Assembly (NCBI GenBank): GCA_947588915.1
Contig: CANPZA010000044.1
Coordinates: 1 to 10,797, forward strand
Source of the DNA: an uncultured Clostridia bacterium
GTDB lineage: Bacteria > Bacillota_A > Clostridia > TANB77 > CAG-508
DNA: 10,797 nucleotides
Direction of reading: 5' to 3'
Shown here: piece after piece, positions 1-6,960 of the stretch
Position numbering within the stretch: the stretch's first letter is position 1
How the letters are laid out: every line of letters starts with the position of its first letter
Position numbers and translations under genes: made by a program
Notes under the pieces: model-generated
Told to the model about the DNA's origin: nothing
The model's input: the letters and a program-made list of their open reading frames with translations, nothing else
The model's database searches: none

Positions 1-531
1 TGAAATCACTTTTAGATTTTTACTTTCAATGCTATTTAAAACATCTTCAAAAGTTTTTGTCGTTGTTTCTATTTTAGGCATATAAATAGCTTCCACATCA
101 AAACTATTAATAACATCATCTAACCCTCCTATATGATCTTCATGTGGATGTGTGCCTATTACATAATTTAATTTATTTATTCCTTTATCTTTTATAAAAT
201 TTACAACATCATTTCCATCTTCGTTATTCCCTGCATCTATTAACATTGACTGTGAACCATTTAAAATCAAAATACTATCTGCTTGTCCAACATCTATAAA
301 GTATACTTTTAATCCCTCTTTTGATGTAAATTGTATATTTTCATTCGTTTCTTTTGTATTATCCTCAAATGTAATATCTAATCCTAAAAGATTACTAAAC
401 TTATTTAATGTTTCTGTATTTGCCTTGCAGATTATTAGTAATAACAAAATAATTATTGCAATTAACCCTGATATTAACTTAATTTTTTTACTATTATGTA
501 CTTTTTTATTTAATCTTTTTCCTCTTCTCAT
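1..531 (-). CDS. Membrane-anchored ComEC-like MBL-fold hydrolase (C-terminus beyond window)
   Basis: The visible 177 residues are the N-terminal part; the gene runs off the left edge. A basic N-terminus is followed by one hydrophobic segment at about residues 17-35, which suggests a membrane anchor or uncleaved signal with the catalytic domain outside the cell. The metallo-beta-lactamase fold begins near residue 74. It shows FIDVGQADSILI (79-90) and LIDAGNN, then the metal-binding motif THPHEDHIGG at 127-136, whose His and Asp residues would bind two metal ions. This arrangement matches stand-alone relatives of the C-terminal domain of the competence protein ComEC; the substrate is unknown. 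The ATG at 531 is chosen because a GGGGG ribosome binding site lies at 541-545. The DUF3006 gene lies 31 bp upstream and probably shares its transcript. The family is a confident call; the specific function is not. Confidence 0.87.
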   Translation of the reverse strand, partial: MRRGKRLNKKVHNSKKIKLISGLIAIIILLLLIICKANTETLNKFSNLLGLDITFEDNTKETNENIQFTSKEGLKVYFIDVGQADSILILNGSQSMLIDAGNNEDGNDVVNFIKDKGINKLNYVIGTHPHEDHIGGLDDVINSFDVEAIYMPKIETTTKTFEDVLNSIESKNLKVIS

Positions 532-562
532 AGATTTTATCCCCCTAAAATCTAAATTTGTA

Positions 563-925
563 TTATTTCCATAAATTATCCATTTTATCTTTTATCCTAT
601 TTTTTTCATCCATAGTTCTTTGCTTATCTACAATATATTTACCATTTATTTTCTTTATTATATCACCTTCATGTACATCATTTGGTAAATCATTTCTAGA
701 TATATTAATCATATTAGAGTTTTCTTTATTTTCTAAAACTACTATATTACCTTCAAATCTATCTACACAGAATTCTTCAATTGCATTAAGTTTTTGAGCT
801 AAATCAATTTCCTCTTTACTTATATTCAGATTTTTTAACTCTATTTCATTTTTACTATTTTCAACTGTCTTATCAACAGTTTCTTTAACAACATCCTGTA
901 CTCTATCAAAAAAATCAAATGACAT
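563..925 (-). CDS. DUF3006-domain protein with N-terminal extension
   Basis: A 120-residue protein of unknown function. The C-terminal part, from about residue 50, matches DUF3006 as I know it: a (V)DRFEG start, a short beta-rich stretch with an I-x-I-x-R-x-x-L-P segment, an EGD(I/V) turn, and an acidic/basic helix ending in DNLWK. DUF3006 proteins are normally only 70-90 residues and often sit beside ComEC-like MBL-fold genes, as here. The first 49 residues are an additional charged, probably helical region that I do not recognise. I chose the ATG at 925 because AAGGAAGGAAG lies just upstream (about 933-943). The longer open frame to 1036 would have to read through the palindrome at 952-990 and the promoter's downstream flank, so it is unlikely. 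The gene probably heads a two-gene operon with the MBL-fold gene. Confidence 0.82.
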   Translation of the reverse strand: MSFDFFDRVQDVVKETVDKTVENSKNEIELKNLNISKEEIDLAQKLNAIEEFCVDRFEGNIVVLENKENSNMINISRNDLPNDVHEGDIIKKINGKYIVDKQRTMDEKNRIKDKMDNLWK

Positions 926-951
926 ATTATACACTTCCTTCCTTTTTAGGT

Positions 952-990
952 AAAAAGGTAAACTTGGGACAGGCACAACTTTACCTTTTT
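952..990. repeat. 39-bp palindrome with GTGCCTGTCCC core
   Basis: Perfect 11-bp arms (952-962 AAAAAGGTAAA and 980-990 TTTACCTTTTT), then one mismatch and three more pairs, enclose a loop holding part of GGGACAGGCAC (on the minus strand GTGCCTGTCCC). It lies in the 5' leader between the promoter at 1026-1054 and the start of the DUF3006 gene. The core resembles short palindromic repeats seen in many Firmicutes genomes that are thought to be spread by RAYT/Y1-type transposases; that link is inferred from memory of the motif. It may instead act as an mRNA hairpin affecting expression. In the plus direction it is followed by a T-rich run, so a weak terminator role is possible. Confidence 0.6.
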
Positions 991-1025
991 TATATTTTTT
1001 ATTTTTCAATTCCAAACATAGTTTT

Positions 1026-1054
1026 ATTATAAACATGAAATATTATAAAATCAA
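1026..1054 (-). promoter_or_regulatory. Promoter for DUF3006 / MBL-fold operon
   Basis: On the minus strand, TTGATT (1049-1054) and TATAAT (1026-1031) are separated by 17 bp, an almost ideal housekeeping-sigma promoter. Transcription would start near 1019 and give a leader of about 95 nt that includes the 952-990 palindrome before the AAGGAAGG ribosome binding site. Confidence 0.65.
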
Positions 1055-1093
1055 TAGATTTATATTTTTTTATTAAAAAGATTATTAAACAAT

Positions 1094-1130
1094 AAAGAAA
1101 TGAATTCTGTAAATTACAAAATCCATTTCT
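1094..1130 (-). terminator. Rho-independent terminator after ileS
   Basis: On the minus strand, AGAAATG (1124-1130) begins a stem of about 14 bp with two G-U pairs. It closes with CATTTCT (1096-1102) around a loop of about 7 nt and is followed by TTATTGTTT. It lies 50 bp past the ileS stop codon and upstream of the next promoter. Confidence 0.6.
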
Positions 1131-1179
1131 AAAACAATTTATTTAAAGTAAATATTTTATCAGCCATATTTATGTTTTC

Positions 1180-4100
1180 TTACATCTTAATTACTTCTAC
1201 ATCTATGTTTAACATTTCACCATTAATATTTGTTTCTATATAACTATTTTTTTCTTTATCATAAAATATTTCAATAGTCAATGTATCATGTTTAATTAAT
1301 TCTTCATTTTTCTTAATAATTTCTTCCAACTTTTTATTTCCAGATATATAAAGATTTATATTATCTAATACTTCAAATCCTTTGTCTTTTCTCATATTTT
1401 GAACTTTAGATAAAATTTCCCTAACATATCCTTCTTCCTTAAGTTCTGGTGTGATATGTGTGTCTAAAACAACTCCTATTTCTCCTTCTCCACTAAAACT
1501 AAATTCCTCTTTTCCTTGCATTGTAATTAAAAGATTCTCTGAATTTAGTCCGATTTGTGTATCATCTATTTCGATGTATTCTGTACCACCATTTCGAACT
1601 ATATTGGCTAAATTCATTTGATTTCTTTTTCCAATTTCCTCTTTAATTTTTGGAATTAGCTTTCCATATTCCTTTCCAAGTACAGGAAGATTTGGTTTGA
1701 TTTCGAAATCTACATAGTCTGACATTTCAGCTCCAAATTCAATTTCTTTAATATTTAATTCTTCCTTCACAATACTTGAATAATATTCTGGAAGTGTATC
1801 AATTGAAATTAGCATTTTTGAAAGTGGCTGTCTGTTTTTAATATTACTTAGATTTCTTGCACTTCTGCCTAATTTTACAATCTTATATGCTAAATCCATT
1901 TCATCTTCTAAATTTTTATTAATTAATTTTTCATCAACTTCTGGCCATAGGCATAGATGTACACTTTCTGGAGCATCTTTATCTAACCCTACAACTAAAT
2001 TTTGATAGATTTCATCTGTCATAAATGGTACAAATGGTGCTGAAATTTTTATTAAAGTAGTTAATACTTTATATAGCGTACAATATGCACCTATTTTTTC
2101 ATCATTTAAGTCTTGAGACCAGAATCTTTCTCTATTTCTACGAACATACCAGTTTGATAATTCATCAGTAAAGTCTTCTATTTTTTTGGCAGCTAATGTG
2201 ATATCGTAATGATCTAATTTTTCATCTACTTCTTTTACTAAAGTGTTTAATTTAGATATTATCCATTTATCCATTATATTTTCTATTTTGAAATCCTTAT
2301 ATTCTAATGGATTGAATTTATCTATTTCTGCATATAGAACATAGAAAGAATATACATTCCATAGTGTACTTAAAAATCCTCTGCCGAGTTTCTTGTACAC
2401 TATTTAATCCTAGTCTCGTTGGAAGCCATGGAGCACCACATGTATAAAAATGCCATCTTGTTGCATCTGCACCAACAGTATTTAATAATACCATTGGATC
2501 TACTCCATTTCCTTTAGATTTAGACATTTTTTGTCCTTTTTCATCTAAAACATGACCTAATACTATACAATTTTCAAATGGTGTCATTCCAAATAATGCT
2601 GTTCCAACAGCTGTTAATGTATAGAACCATCCTCTTGTTTGATCTACTGCTTCTGAAATAAATTGTGCTGGAAAATTGTTGTCAAACATTTCCTTATTTT
2701 CAAATGGATAATGCCATTGTGCAAAAGGCATTGAACCAGAGTCAAACCAACAGTCAATTACTTCTTTTGCTCTTTTCATCTTTTTACCACATTTTGGACA
2801 TTTTAAATAAACATTATCAATATATGGTTTATGAAGTTCTATATCAGATGGTACATCTATTCCTTTTTGTTTTAACTCTTCTATTGAACCAATACATTCT
2901 TGATGTGCACAATTTTCATCTTCACAAGTCCATATTGGAAGTGGAGTTCCCCAGTACCTATCTCTTGATATTCCCCAATCAATTACATTTTCTAAGAATT
3001 TTCCAAATCTTCCTGTTCTAATTGTATCTGGATACCAATTTACTTTATTATTGTTTGCAACTAATTCATCTCTTAATCTACTCATAGCTACAAACCAACT
3101 CTCTTTTGGATAATATAAAAGTGGTGTATCACATCTCCAACAATGTGGATATGAGTGAAGATGTTTTTCTTTACTAAATAATTTGTTATTTTCAGCAAGC
3201 CATTTACAAATATCTTCATTACAATCTCTAACAAATCTTCCTGCCCATGGTTCTACTTCTTTTACAAATTTTCCTGATTTATCTACTAAATTAATAAATG
3301 TAATTCCATTTTGTTTTGATACTAAACTATCATCTTCACCATAAGCAGGTGCAATATGAACTATTCCAGTACCATCTTCTAGATTAACATAGTCTCCATG
3401 TATTACTTCAAATGCTTTTCCTTCTACTTTTCCAAAAGGCATTAATCTTTCATATTTTGTTCCAAGCAAGTCTTTTCCTTTAAATGTTTTTATTATTTCA
3501 TATGGAGTTTCTTTTAATACTTGCTCTAATAAATCTTTAGCTAAAATATATGTTTCATATATTGGTTCATCATCTGTTCCAATATTTGCTTTTACTTCTG
3601 CATATTCATAAGATTTGTTTATACAAAGTGCTAAATTAGATGGCAATGTCCATGGTGTTGTTGTCCATGCTAGAATATATTTGTTTTCTCCTACTATTTT
3701 AAATTTTGCAATACAAGTCAAATCTTTTACATCTTTATAACCTTGTGCTACTTCATGTGAAGAAAGAGCTGTTCCACATCTTGGGCAATATGGCATGACT
3801 TTATGCCCTTCATATAAAAGTCCTTTCTCCCACATTTGTTTCAATGCCCACCATACAGATTCAATATAGTCATTATGATAAGTTACATATGGATTCTCCA
3901 TATCTACCCAAAATCCTACTTTATTTGTCATATCTTCCCACATAGAAACATATGTAAACACACTACTTTTACATTCTTTAACAAATTTTTCTACTCCGTA
4001 TTCTTCAATTTGTTCTTTTCCTGATATACCAAGTTTTTTCTCTATTTCCAATTCGACTGGAAGTCCATGCGTATCCCATCCTGCTTTACGAATAACTTTA

Positions 4101-4330
4101 TATCCTTTCATAACTTTGTATCTTGGGATTATATCTTTCATTACTCTTGTTTCAATATGTCCTATATGTGGTTTTCCATTTGCTGTTGGTGGTCCATCAT
4201 AAAATGTAAAATATCTTTTTCCCTCATTCATAGCAAAATTTTTCTTTATGATATCTTTCTGTTCCCATCTTTTGGCCACCTCTCTTTCCATTTCAACAAA
4301 TCCATTTTTCAATTCTACCTTTTTATACAT
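1180..4330 (-). CDS. ileS: Isoleucyl-tRNA synthetase, type 2, with one +1 frameshift at a CGG codon
   Basis: This class I aminoacyl-tRNA synthetase charges tRNA-Ile in the cytoplasm. The ATG at 4330 has an AAGGAGGG site 7 bp upstream. Visible motifs in the N-terminal 670 residues are HIGH (55-58), [10 protein letters not shown] (84-93), the CP1 editing-domain [11 protein letters not shown] (222-232) and [10 protein letters not shown] (325-334), a CWRC zinc-type pair, and KMSKS (601-605). The C-terminal part continues in another frame with [22 protein letters not shown] (726-737 after repair) and the long C-terminal domain of type-2 enzymes. Type-2 IleRS is about 1035-1050 residues and is often naturally less sensitive to mupirocin. 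The frame breaks at codon 649, CGG (2384-2386). Dropping its C gives [12 protein letters not shown] and a 1049-residue protein of normal length and spacing. There are no other lesions, and this is an essential enzyme, so I treat it as expressed. It is controlled by the upstream isoleucine T-box. Confidence 0.95.
2384..2386 (-). other. +1 frameshift site at in-frame CGG in ileS
   Basis: The zero frame reads GAA ACT CGG CAG AGG ATT and would end after 21 more codons in unrelated sequence. Skipping the C reads ACT GGC AGA GGA TTT, which joins the KMSKS-containing half to the anticodon-binding half with the family's usual spacing (18 residues from PTRL to TLWN). The exact extra base is ambiguous here because Q, G or R all occur at this position in the family. 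C before GG is the choice that matches the other three sites. Confidence 0.85.
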
Positions 4331-4357
4331 TATAAAACCCTCCTTGTTAATAAGAAT

Positions 4358-4398
4358 AAAAAAAGCTAATTCAATCCATATAAGGACGAAATAGCTTT
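4358..4398 (-). terminator. T-box regulatory terminator of ileS leader
   Basis: On the minus strand AAAGCTATTTCGTCC pairs with GGATTGAATTAGCTTT (small mismatches in the middle) and is followed by a run of seven T. The 5' arm directly follows the T-box sequence, so the terminator is mutually exclusive with the antiterminator, as in classical T-box attenuators. It ends 27 bp before the ileS start codon. Confidence 0.9.
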
Positions 4399-4625
4399 AA
4401 TTCCGCGGTACCACCTAATTTAGTAAATCTATTTTATACATAATTTACTCACTTAATTTTTCCTTTAACGCAGGAATACGGCTAAACTTATTTTTTCATT
4501 TCAGTTTAACAACGAACTACGGTGATAATAAATAACTTTTACTTACCAAATTTTCAGCTACCTTTGGCTCTCTTTTAAGATATTACATTATTTATCTTGT
4601 CCTAGTTATTGTTTTTGAATATAAT
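4358..4625 (-). promoter_or_regulatory. Isoleucine T-box riboswitch leader
   Basis: This leader of about 265 nt senses uncharged tRNA-Ile and permits ileS transcription when isoleucine is short. The T-box core AGGTGGTACCGCGGAA is at 4401-4416 on the minus strand and the intrinsic terminator follows it. The 5' part shows an AGAGAGCC element (about 4568-4575), part of the Stem I distal structure, and a specifier region TTATTATCACC. The ATC triplet at 4524-4526, followed by A, fits an isoleucine specifier codon and matches the downstream gene. The specifier assignment is made by eye; folding Stem I would confirm it. Confidence 0.93.
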
Positions 4626-4631
4626 GATATA

Positions 4632-4659
4632 ATTATATCACGTTTATTTATTTTTGCAA
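4632..4659 (-). promoter_or_regulatory. Promoter of the ileS T-box transcript
   Basis: On the minus strand TTGCAA (4654-4659) and TATAAT (4632-4637) are 16 bp apart, and a TG one base before the -10 box makes it an extended -10 promoter. Transcription would start near 4625, at the head of the T-box leader. The -35 box is separated by only one base (4660) from the left target duplication of the insertion sequence, so everything upstream of the -35 box beyond 27 bp has been replaced by IS sequence. Confidence 0.75.
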
Positions 4660-4660
4660 T

Positions 4661-4687
4661 ACTTTTCAACTAATTTTATAAATTTGT
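4661..4687. repeat. Left copy of 27-bp direct repeat (IS target duplication)
   Basis: Identical over 27 bp to 6411-6437; it begins ACTTTTCAACTAATTTTATA. The bases before (T versus A) and after (G versus T) differ. Because both inverted-repeat tips can be read as starting with T, the duplication is 26 or 27 bp. A duplication this long is characteristic of the IS1202 group. Confidence 0.93.
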
Positions 4688-4710
4688 GTGAATTTTATGC
4701 GAAAATGTCC
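4687..4710 (+). repeat. Left terminal inverted repeat of the IS
   Basis: Begins TGTGAATTTTATGCGAAAAT and continues GTCC. All 24 bases match the reverse complement of 6387-6410; similarity stops after this. It contains the first copy (L1) of the 20-bp subterminal motif. Confidence 0.92.
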
Positions 4711-4827
4711 CTAAATTAAAGATGAATTTTACGTGAAAATGTCCACATAAAAATATAAAGAGAATTAAAGCAATTTTATACAAAAATGTCCACTAGAAAT
4801 TTAATTCAATTTTATGTGAAAATGTCC
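4691..4827 (+). repeat. Four 20-bp subterminal repeats, left IS end
   Basis: Copies lie at 4691-4710, 4725-4744, 4772-4791 and 4808-4827, with consensus AATTTTATNNNAAAATGTCC. The spacer triplets are GCG, GTG, ACA and GTG; the only other difference is one base in the second copy (TAC for TAT). Starts are 34, 47 and 36 bp apart. All copies face the same way, inward from the end, and they probably bind the transposase. The last copy is about 50 bp before the transposase start codon, so binding there could also repress its promoter (inference). Confidence 0.88.
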
Positions 4828-4880
4828 ATTTTTGATGTATCATTTTTTTATGTTTTTAACATAGAAAGAGAGGTACAAAA

Positions 4881-6257
4881 ATGGAATTAAATAGTAAAGA
4901 AAAAAAGAAATACGAAACTATTGAAAAACTAGTTAATTGTGAAATTTCAAGAAAGGAAGCTAGAGAAATACTTGGACTTTCAAGTAAACAAATTACAAGG
5001 TTAATTAAGGTCTTTAAAGAACAAGGAAAAAATGGATTTATCCATAAAAATCGTGGAAAAACAAGTTGTAACAAAAAAGTAATCTATGTGATTGAAGATA
5101 TTAAAAACTTGTATTTGACAGAGTATTACGATTACAATTTTGAAGCCTTTTATGAGGCAATAGAAGATAAGTATAACATATCATATAATGCAATGTATAA
5201 AGCATTTTCTGATGATGATATAATTTCTCCCATTGCCCATAAGAAAACAATAAAATTATACAATGAAAATATGGAAAAAGCAATAGCAAAATTCAAGGAA
5301 AATGACTTATCAGACAAGATGTTAAATAGTAAGGTTGAATTATTCAAAACAAGAAAATTAGAGCAAGAGAAAGCATACATAAGACGTTCAAGTAATTTAT
5401 TAGCATTTGGTCAAGAGGTTCAAATGGATGCTTGTTCTAAATTATGGTTTGGAAATATTGTATCATTTTTGCATTTAGCTGTTGATAAAGCTACTAAAAA
5501 GGTTTTGTTTGGTTGGTTTGAATATGAAGAAATAACTAGAGGATATTTTGTTGTTTTATGTCATATCCTTCTAAATTATGGGATACCATATAAGATAAAA
5601 ACAGATAACAGAAGTTCCTTTTCCACTAATAGAAAAGATAAAAATAAATTTAATGTAACACAGTTTGGAAAAGTATGTGAATTACTGGGTATATTACTTG
5701 AAACTTCTAGTAATGCTGTTTCAAAAGCAAATGTGGAAAGAGAAAATGGTACTTTCAAAAATAGATTAATTGCTGAACTAAGACACGAAAATATAACAGA
5801 AATAGATAGTGCAAATGAATATTTAAACAAGATATTTATTCCTAAAATGAATAAAAAATTTTCTTATGACATAAATGAAGAAAATACTATGATGAAGCAA
5901 AATGATTATACTTATGATGACTTAAATCTAATAATATCTGAAAGATATACACGAATAATAGATAATGCTTCTTCTATTAGTTTTTATGGCAAATACTATA
6001 TCCCAGTTGATAATGATACAGGTGAAATAATGACATATAAGCATAAAACAGAATGTACTGTAATTGTTGCATATGATAGTACATATTGGTGTGAAATAGA
6101 AAAACAATATTATCGTTTATGTGAAATACCAAAAAGAGAAAAAATAAATAAACCCAAAGAAGATGAAAAAGTAGATTTAGTTCCTAAACAAAAATATATT
6201 CCACCTGCTAATCATCCTTGGCGAAAGGATATGAAAAAATTTTTTAATAAAAAATAA
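4881..6257 (+). CDS. IS1202-like DDE transposase
   Basis: A 458-residue transposase that would cut and join the IS ends. The N-terminal DNA-binding part is a helix-turn-helix at about residues 12-47 (SRKEAREILGLSSKQITRLI) followed by a basic stretch. The RNase H-like catalytic core has D183 (QMDAC), D242 (KTDNRSSF) and E286 (NVERENGTF), a D-58-D-43-E spacing. A C-terminal beta-rich region and a closing NHPWR motif (near residue 447) are typical of IS1202/ISNCY and IS481-related transposases. The ATG at 4881 has an AGAGAGG site 7 bp upstream. The gene is intact, reads opposite to all its neighbours, and contains no CGG codon. A stop codon, not a frameshift, ends it inside the right end. Confidence 0.93.
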   Translation: MELNSKEKKKYETIEKLVNCEISRKEAREILGLSSKQITRLIKVFKEQGKNGFIHKNRGKTSCNKKVIYVIEDIKNLYLTEYYDYNFEAFYEAIEDKYNISYNAMYKAFSDDDIISPIAHKKTIKLYNENMEKAIAKFKENDLSDKMLNSKVELFKTRKLEQEKAYIRRSSNLLAFGQEVQMDACSKLWFGNIVSFLHLAVDKATKKVLFGWFEYEEITRGYFVVLCHILLNYGIPYKIKTDNRSSFSTNRKDKNKFNVTQFGKVCELLGILLETSSNAVSKANVERENGTFKNRLIAELRHENITEIDSANEYLNKIFIPKMNKKFSYDINEENTMMKQNDYTYDDLNLIISERYTRIIDNASSISFYGKYYIPVDNDTGEIMTYKHKTECTVIVAYDSTYWCEIEKQYYRLCEIPKREKINKPKEDEKVDLVPKQKYIPPANHPWRKDMKKFFNKK

Positions 6258-6260
6258 AAT

Positions 6261-6295
6261 AAAAATGCCTCATTGATTATAGGACATTTTTAAAT
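6261..6295 (+). terminator. Possible transposase terminator overlapping IS repeat R4
   Basis: AAAAATGCCT (6261-6270) pairs with AGG-A-CATTTTT (6281-6291) with one bulged base and a 10-base loop; the T run is part of the innermost right-end repeat. It begins 3 bp after the transposase stop codon. The stem is weak and A/T-rich. Confidence 0.35.
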
Positions 6296-6406
6296 AAAAA
6301 TAACATATAAATCAATGGGACATTTTTAAATAAAATTAACTATCCTTTAGAGGGACATTTTTAAATAAAATTCAAAATATATAAGTGGACATTTTCGCAT
6401 AAAATT
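6282..6406 (-). repeat. Four 20-bp subterminal repeats, right IS end
   Basis: Copies at 6282-6301, 6318-6337, 6353-6372 and 6387-6406 are inverted relative to those at the left end (GGACATTTT-NNN-ATAAAATT on the plus strand). The three inner copies share the spacer TAA (TTA on the minus strand), while the terminal copy has CGC like the left terminal copy. The starts are very regular, 36, 35 and 34 bp apart, or a little over three helix turns, so bound proteins would lie on nearly the same face. Confidence 0.88.
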
Positions 6407-6410
6407 CACA
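6387..6410 (-). repeat. Right terminal inverted repeat of the IS
   Basis: Exact reverse complement of 4687-4710 over 24 bp; ends with CACA at 6407-6410, directly followed by the right target duplication. Confidence 0.92.
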
Positions 6411-6437
6411 ACTTTTCAACTAATTTTATAAATTTGT
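6411..6437. repeat. Right copy of 27-bp direct repeat (IS target duplication)
   Basis: Identical to 4661-4687. It lies one base past the stop codon of the coiled-coil gene (6439-6441), so before insertion that stop was only about 28 bp from the ileS -35 box. Confidence 0.93.
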
Positions 6438-6438
6438 T

Positions 6439-6942
6439 TTATGCTGGCACAAATTCTCCTGAATCAAATTCTTCTTTCCAATCTTCTAATTTTTCGATTC
6501 TAACATTTTGTAAATTTAGTCTACTTTCATGTGCATCAATTTGCTTTTTGAAATCTTTATGCTCCATATCATTTTGTATTAATAATGCATCTATTGCACT
6601 AAATTTAATATTTATTTTTTCTTCCATCTGTTTTATTTCGTTTAAAATTGTCTTTTCTGTAGTTTCAAACATTCTAATAAATTCTTTTTTATCTGTTTCC
6701 CTATTTTTTTCTAACTTTGTAACCCTTTGATTTATATTTTCCAATTTTTTGTCATTTTCTTCCCATTTTTTATCGTTTTGTTCCCATCTTCTATCGTTTT
6801 CTTCCCATCTTTTATCATTTTGCTCCCATCTTCTATCATTTTCTTCCCATCTTCTATCATTTTCTTCCCATTTTTCATTATTTTCTACTCTAAATTCCCT
6901 TAACTCTTTTAATATAGTATTCATAGTCTCAATTTGTTCCAT
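6439..6942 (-). CDS. Small coiled-coil protein with Trp/Asn heptad repeats
   Basis: A 167-residue, highly charged protein without signal peptide or membrane segment; I do not recognise a named family. Residues 24-69 are tandem 7-residue units of the type WEENDRR or WEQNDKK, with Trp at 25, 32, 39, 46, 53 and 60 and Leu at 67, and Asn three residues after each Trp. In a heptad register this puts Trp and Asn at the two core positions, an unusual core for a coiled coil. The rest (70-160) is a normal helical heptad region. The DNA repeats every 21 bp (about 6736-6872), so unit number could change by slippage. The ATG at 6942 follows AAAAAAGGAGAGG. No promoter is clear. The stop codon is followed at once by the IS target duplication. 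Confidence 0.8.
   Translation of the reverse strand: MEQIETMNTILKELREFRVENNEKWEENDRRWEENDRRWEQNDKRWEENDRRWEQNDKKWEENDKKLENINQRVTKLEKNRETDKKEFIRMFETTEKTILNEIKQMEEKINIKFSAIDALLIQNDMEHKDFKKQIDAHESRLNLQNVRIEKLEDWKEEFDSGEFVPA
6736..6872 (-). repeat. 21-bp tandem repeat inside coiled-coil gene
   Basis: About 6.5 units with plus-strand pattern TTTTCTTCCCATCTTCTATC(A), diverging slightly between units and encoding the 7-residue Trp/Asn heptads. The plus-strand open frame across it is only a by-product of the repeat. Confidence 0.85.
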
Positions 6943-6960
6943 ACTTAACCTCTCCTTTTT

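Larger units (their letters stand above)
4687..6410 (+). mobile_element. IS1202-like insertion sequence (ISNCY/IS1202 family), about 1.72 kb
   Basis: A complete element of 1724 bp with perfect 24-bp terminal inverted repeats (4687-4710 and 6387-6410), one transposase gene, and a 26-27 bp direct repeat of the target on both sides. IS1202 of Streptococcus pneumoniae is a similar size (about 1.7 kb), with inverted repeats of about 23 bp and a 27-bp target duplication, so structure and transposase type agree. Subterminal regions carry three extra copies of the terminal 20-bp motif at each end. The identical target duplication and perfect inverted repeats suggest a fairly recent insertion. It landed in the short spacer between the coiled-coil gene stop codon and the ileS promoter without breaking either gene. 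The family assignment rests on structure and motifs; no database search was possible. Confidence 0.9.

Noticed and set aside
926..1036. N-terminal extension of the DUF3006 gene up to 1036
   Set aside because: It would have to be translated through the palindrome and start at the promoter edge; the ATG at 925 has a good ribosome binding site.
1180..2400. Separate gene beginning with the GTG at 2400, encoding the C-terminal IleRS half
   Set aside because: There is no ribosome binding site, and the first residues fuse directly into IleRS sequence. It is the downstream half of ileS after the +1 shift.
4401..4416. CGG in the T-box core as another frameshift site
   Set aside because: It is in a noncoding leader and belongs to the conserved GGTACCGCGG antiterminator sequence.
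4691..4827. CRISPR-like array of 20-bp repeats
   Set aside because: The copies are mirrored at the other end of an insertion sequence, include the terminal inverted repeat, and have AT-rich spacers of uneven length; there are no cas genes.
4856..5830. Minus-strand open frames inside the transposase and plus-strand frames inside ileS
   Set aside because: They are low-complexity shadows of real genes without ribosome binding sites.
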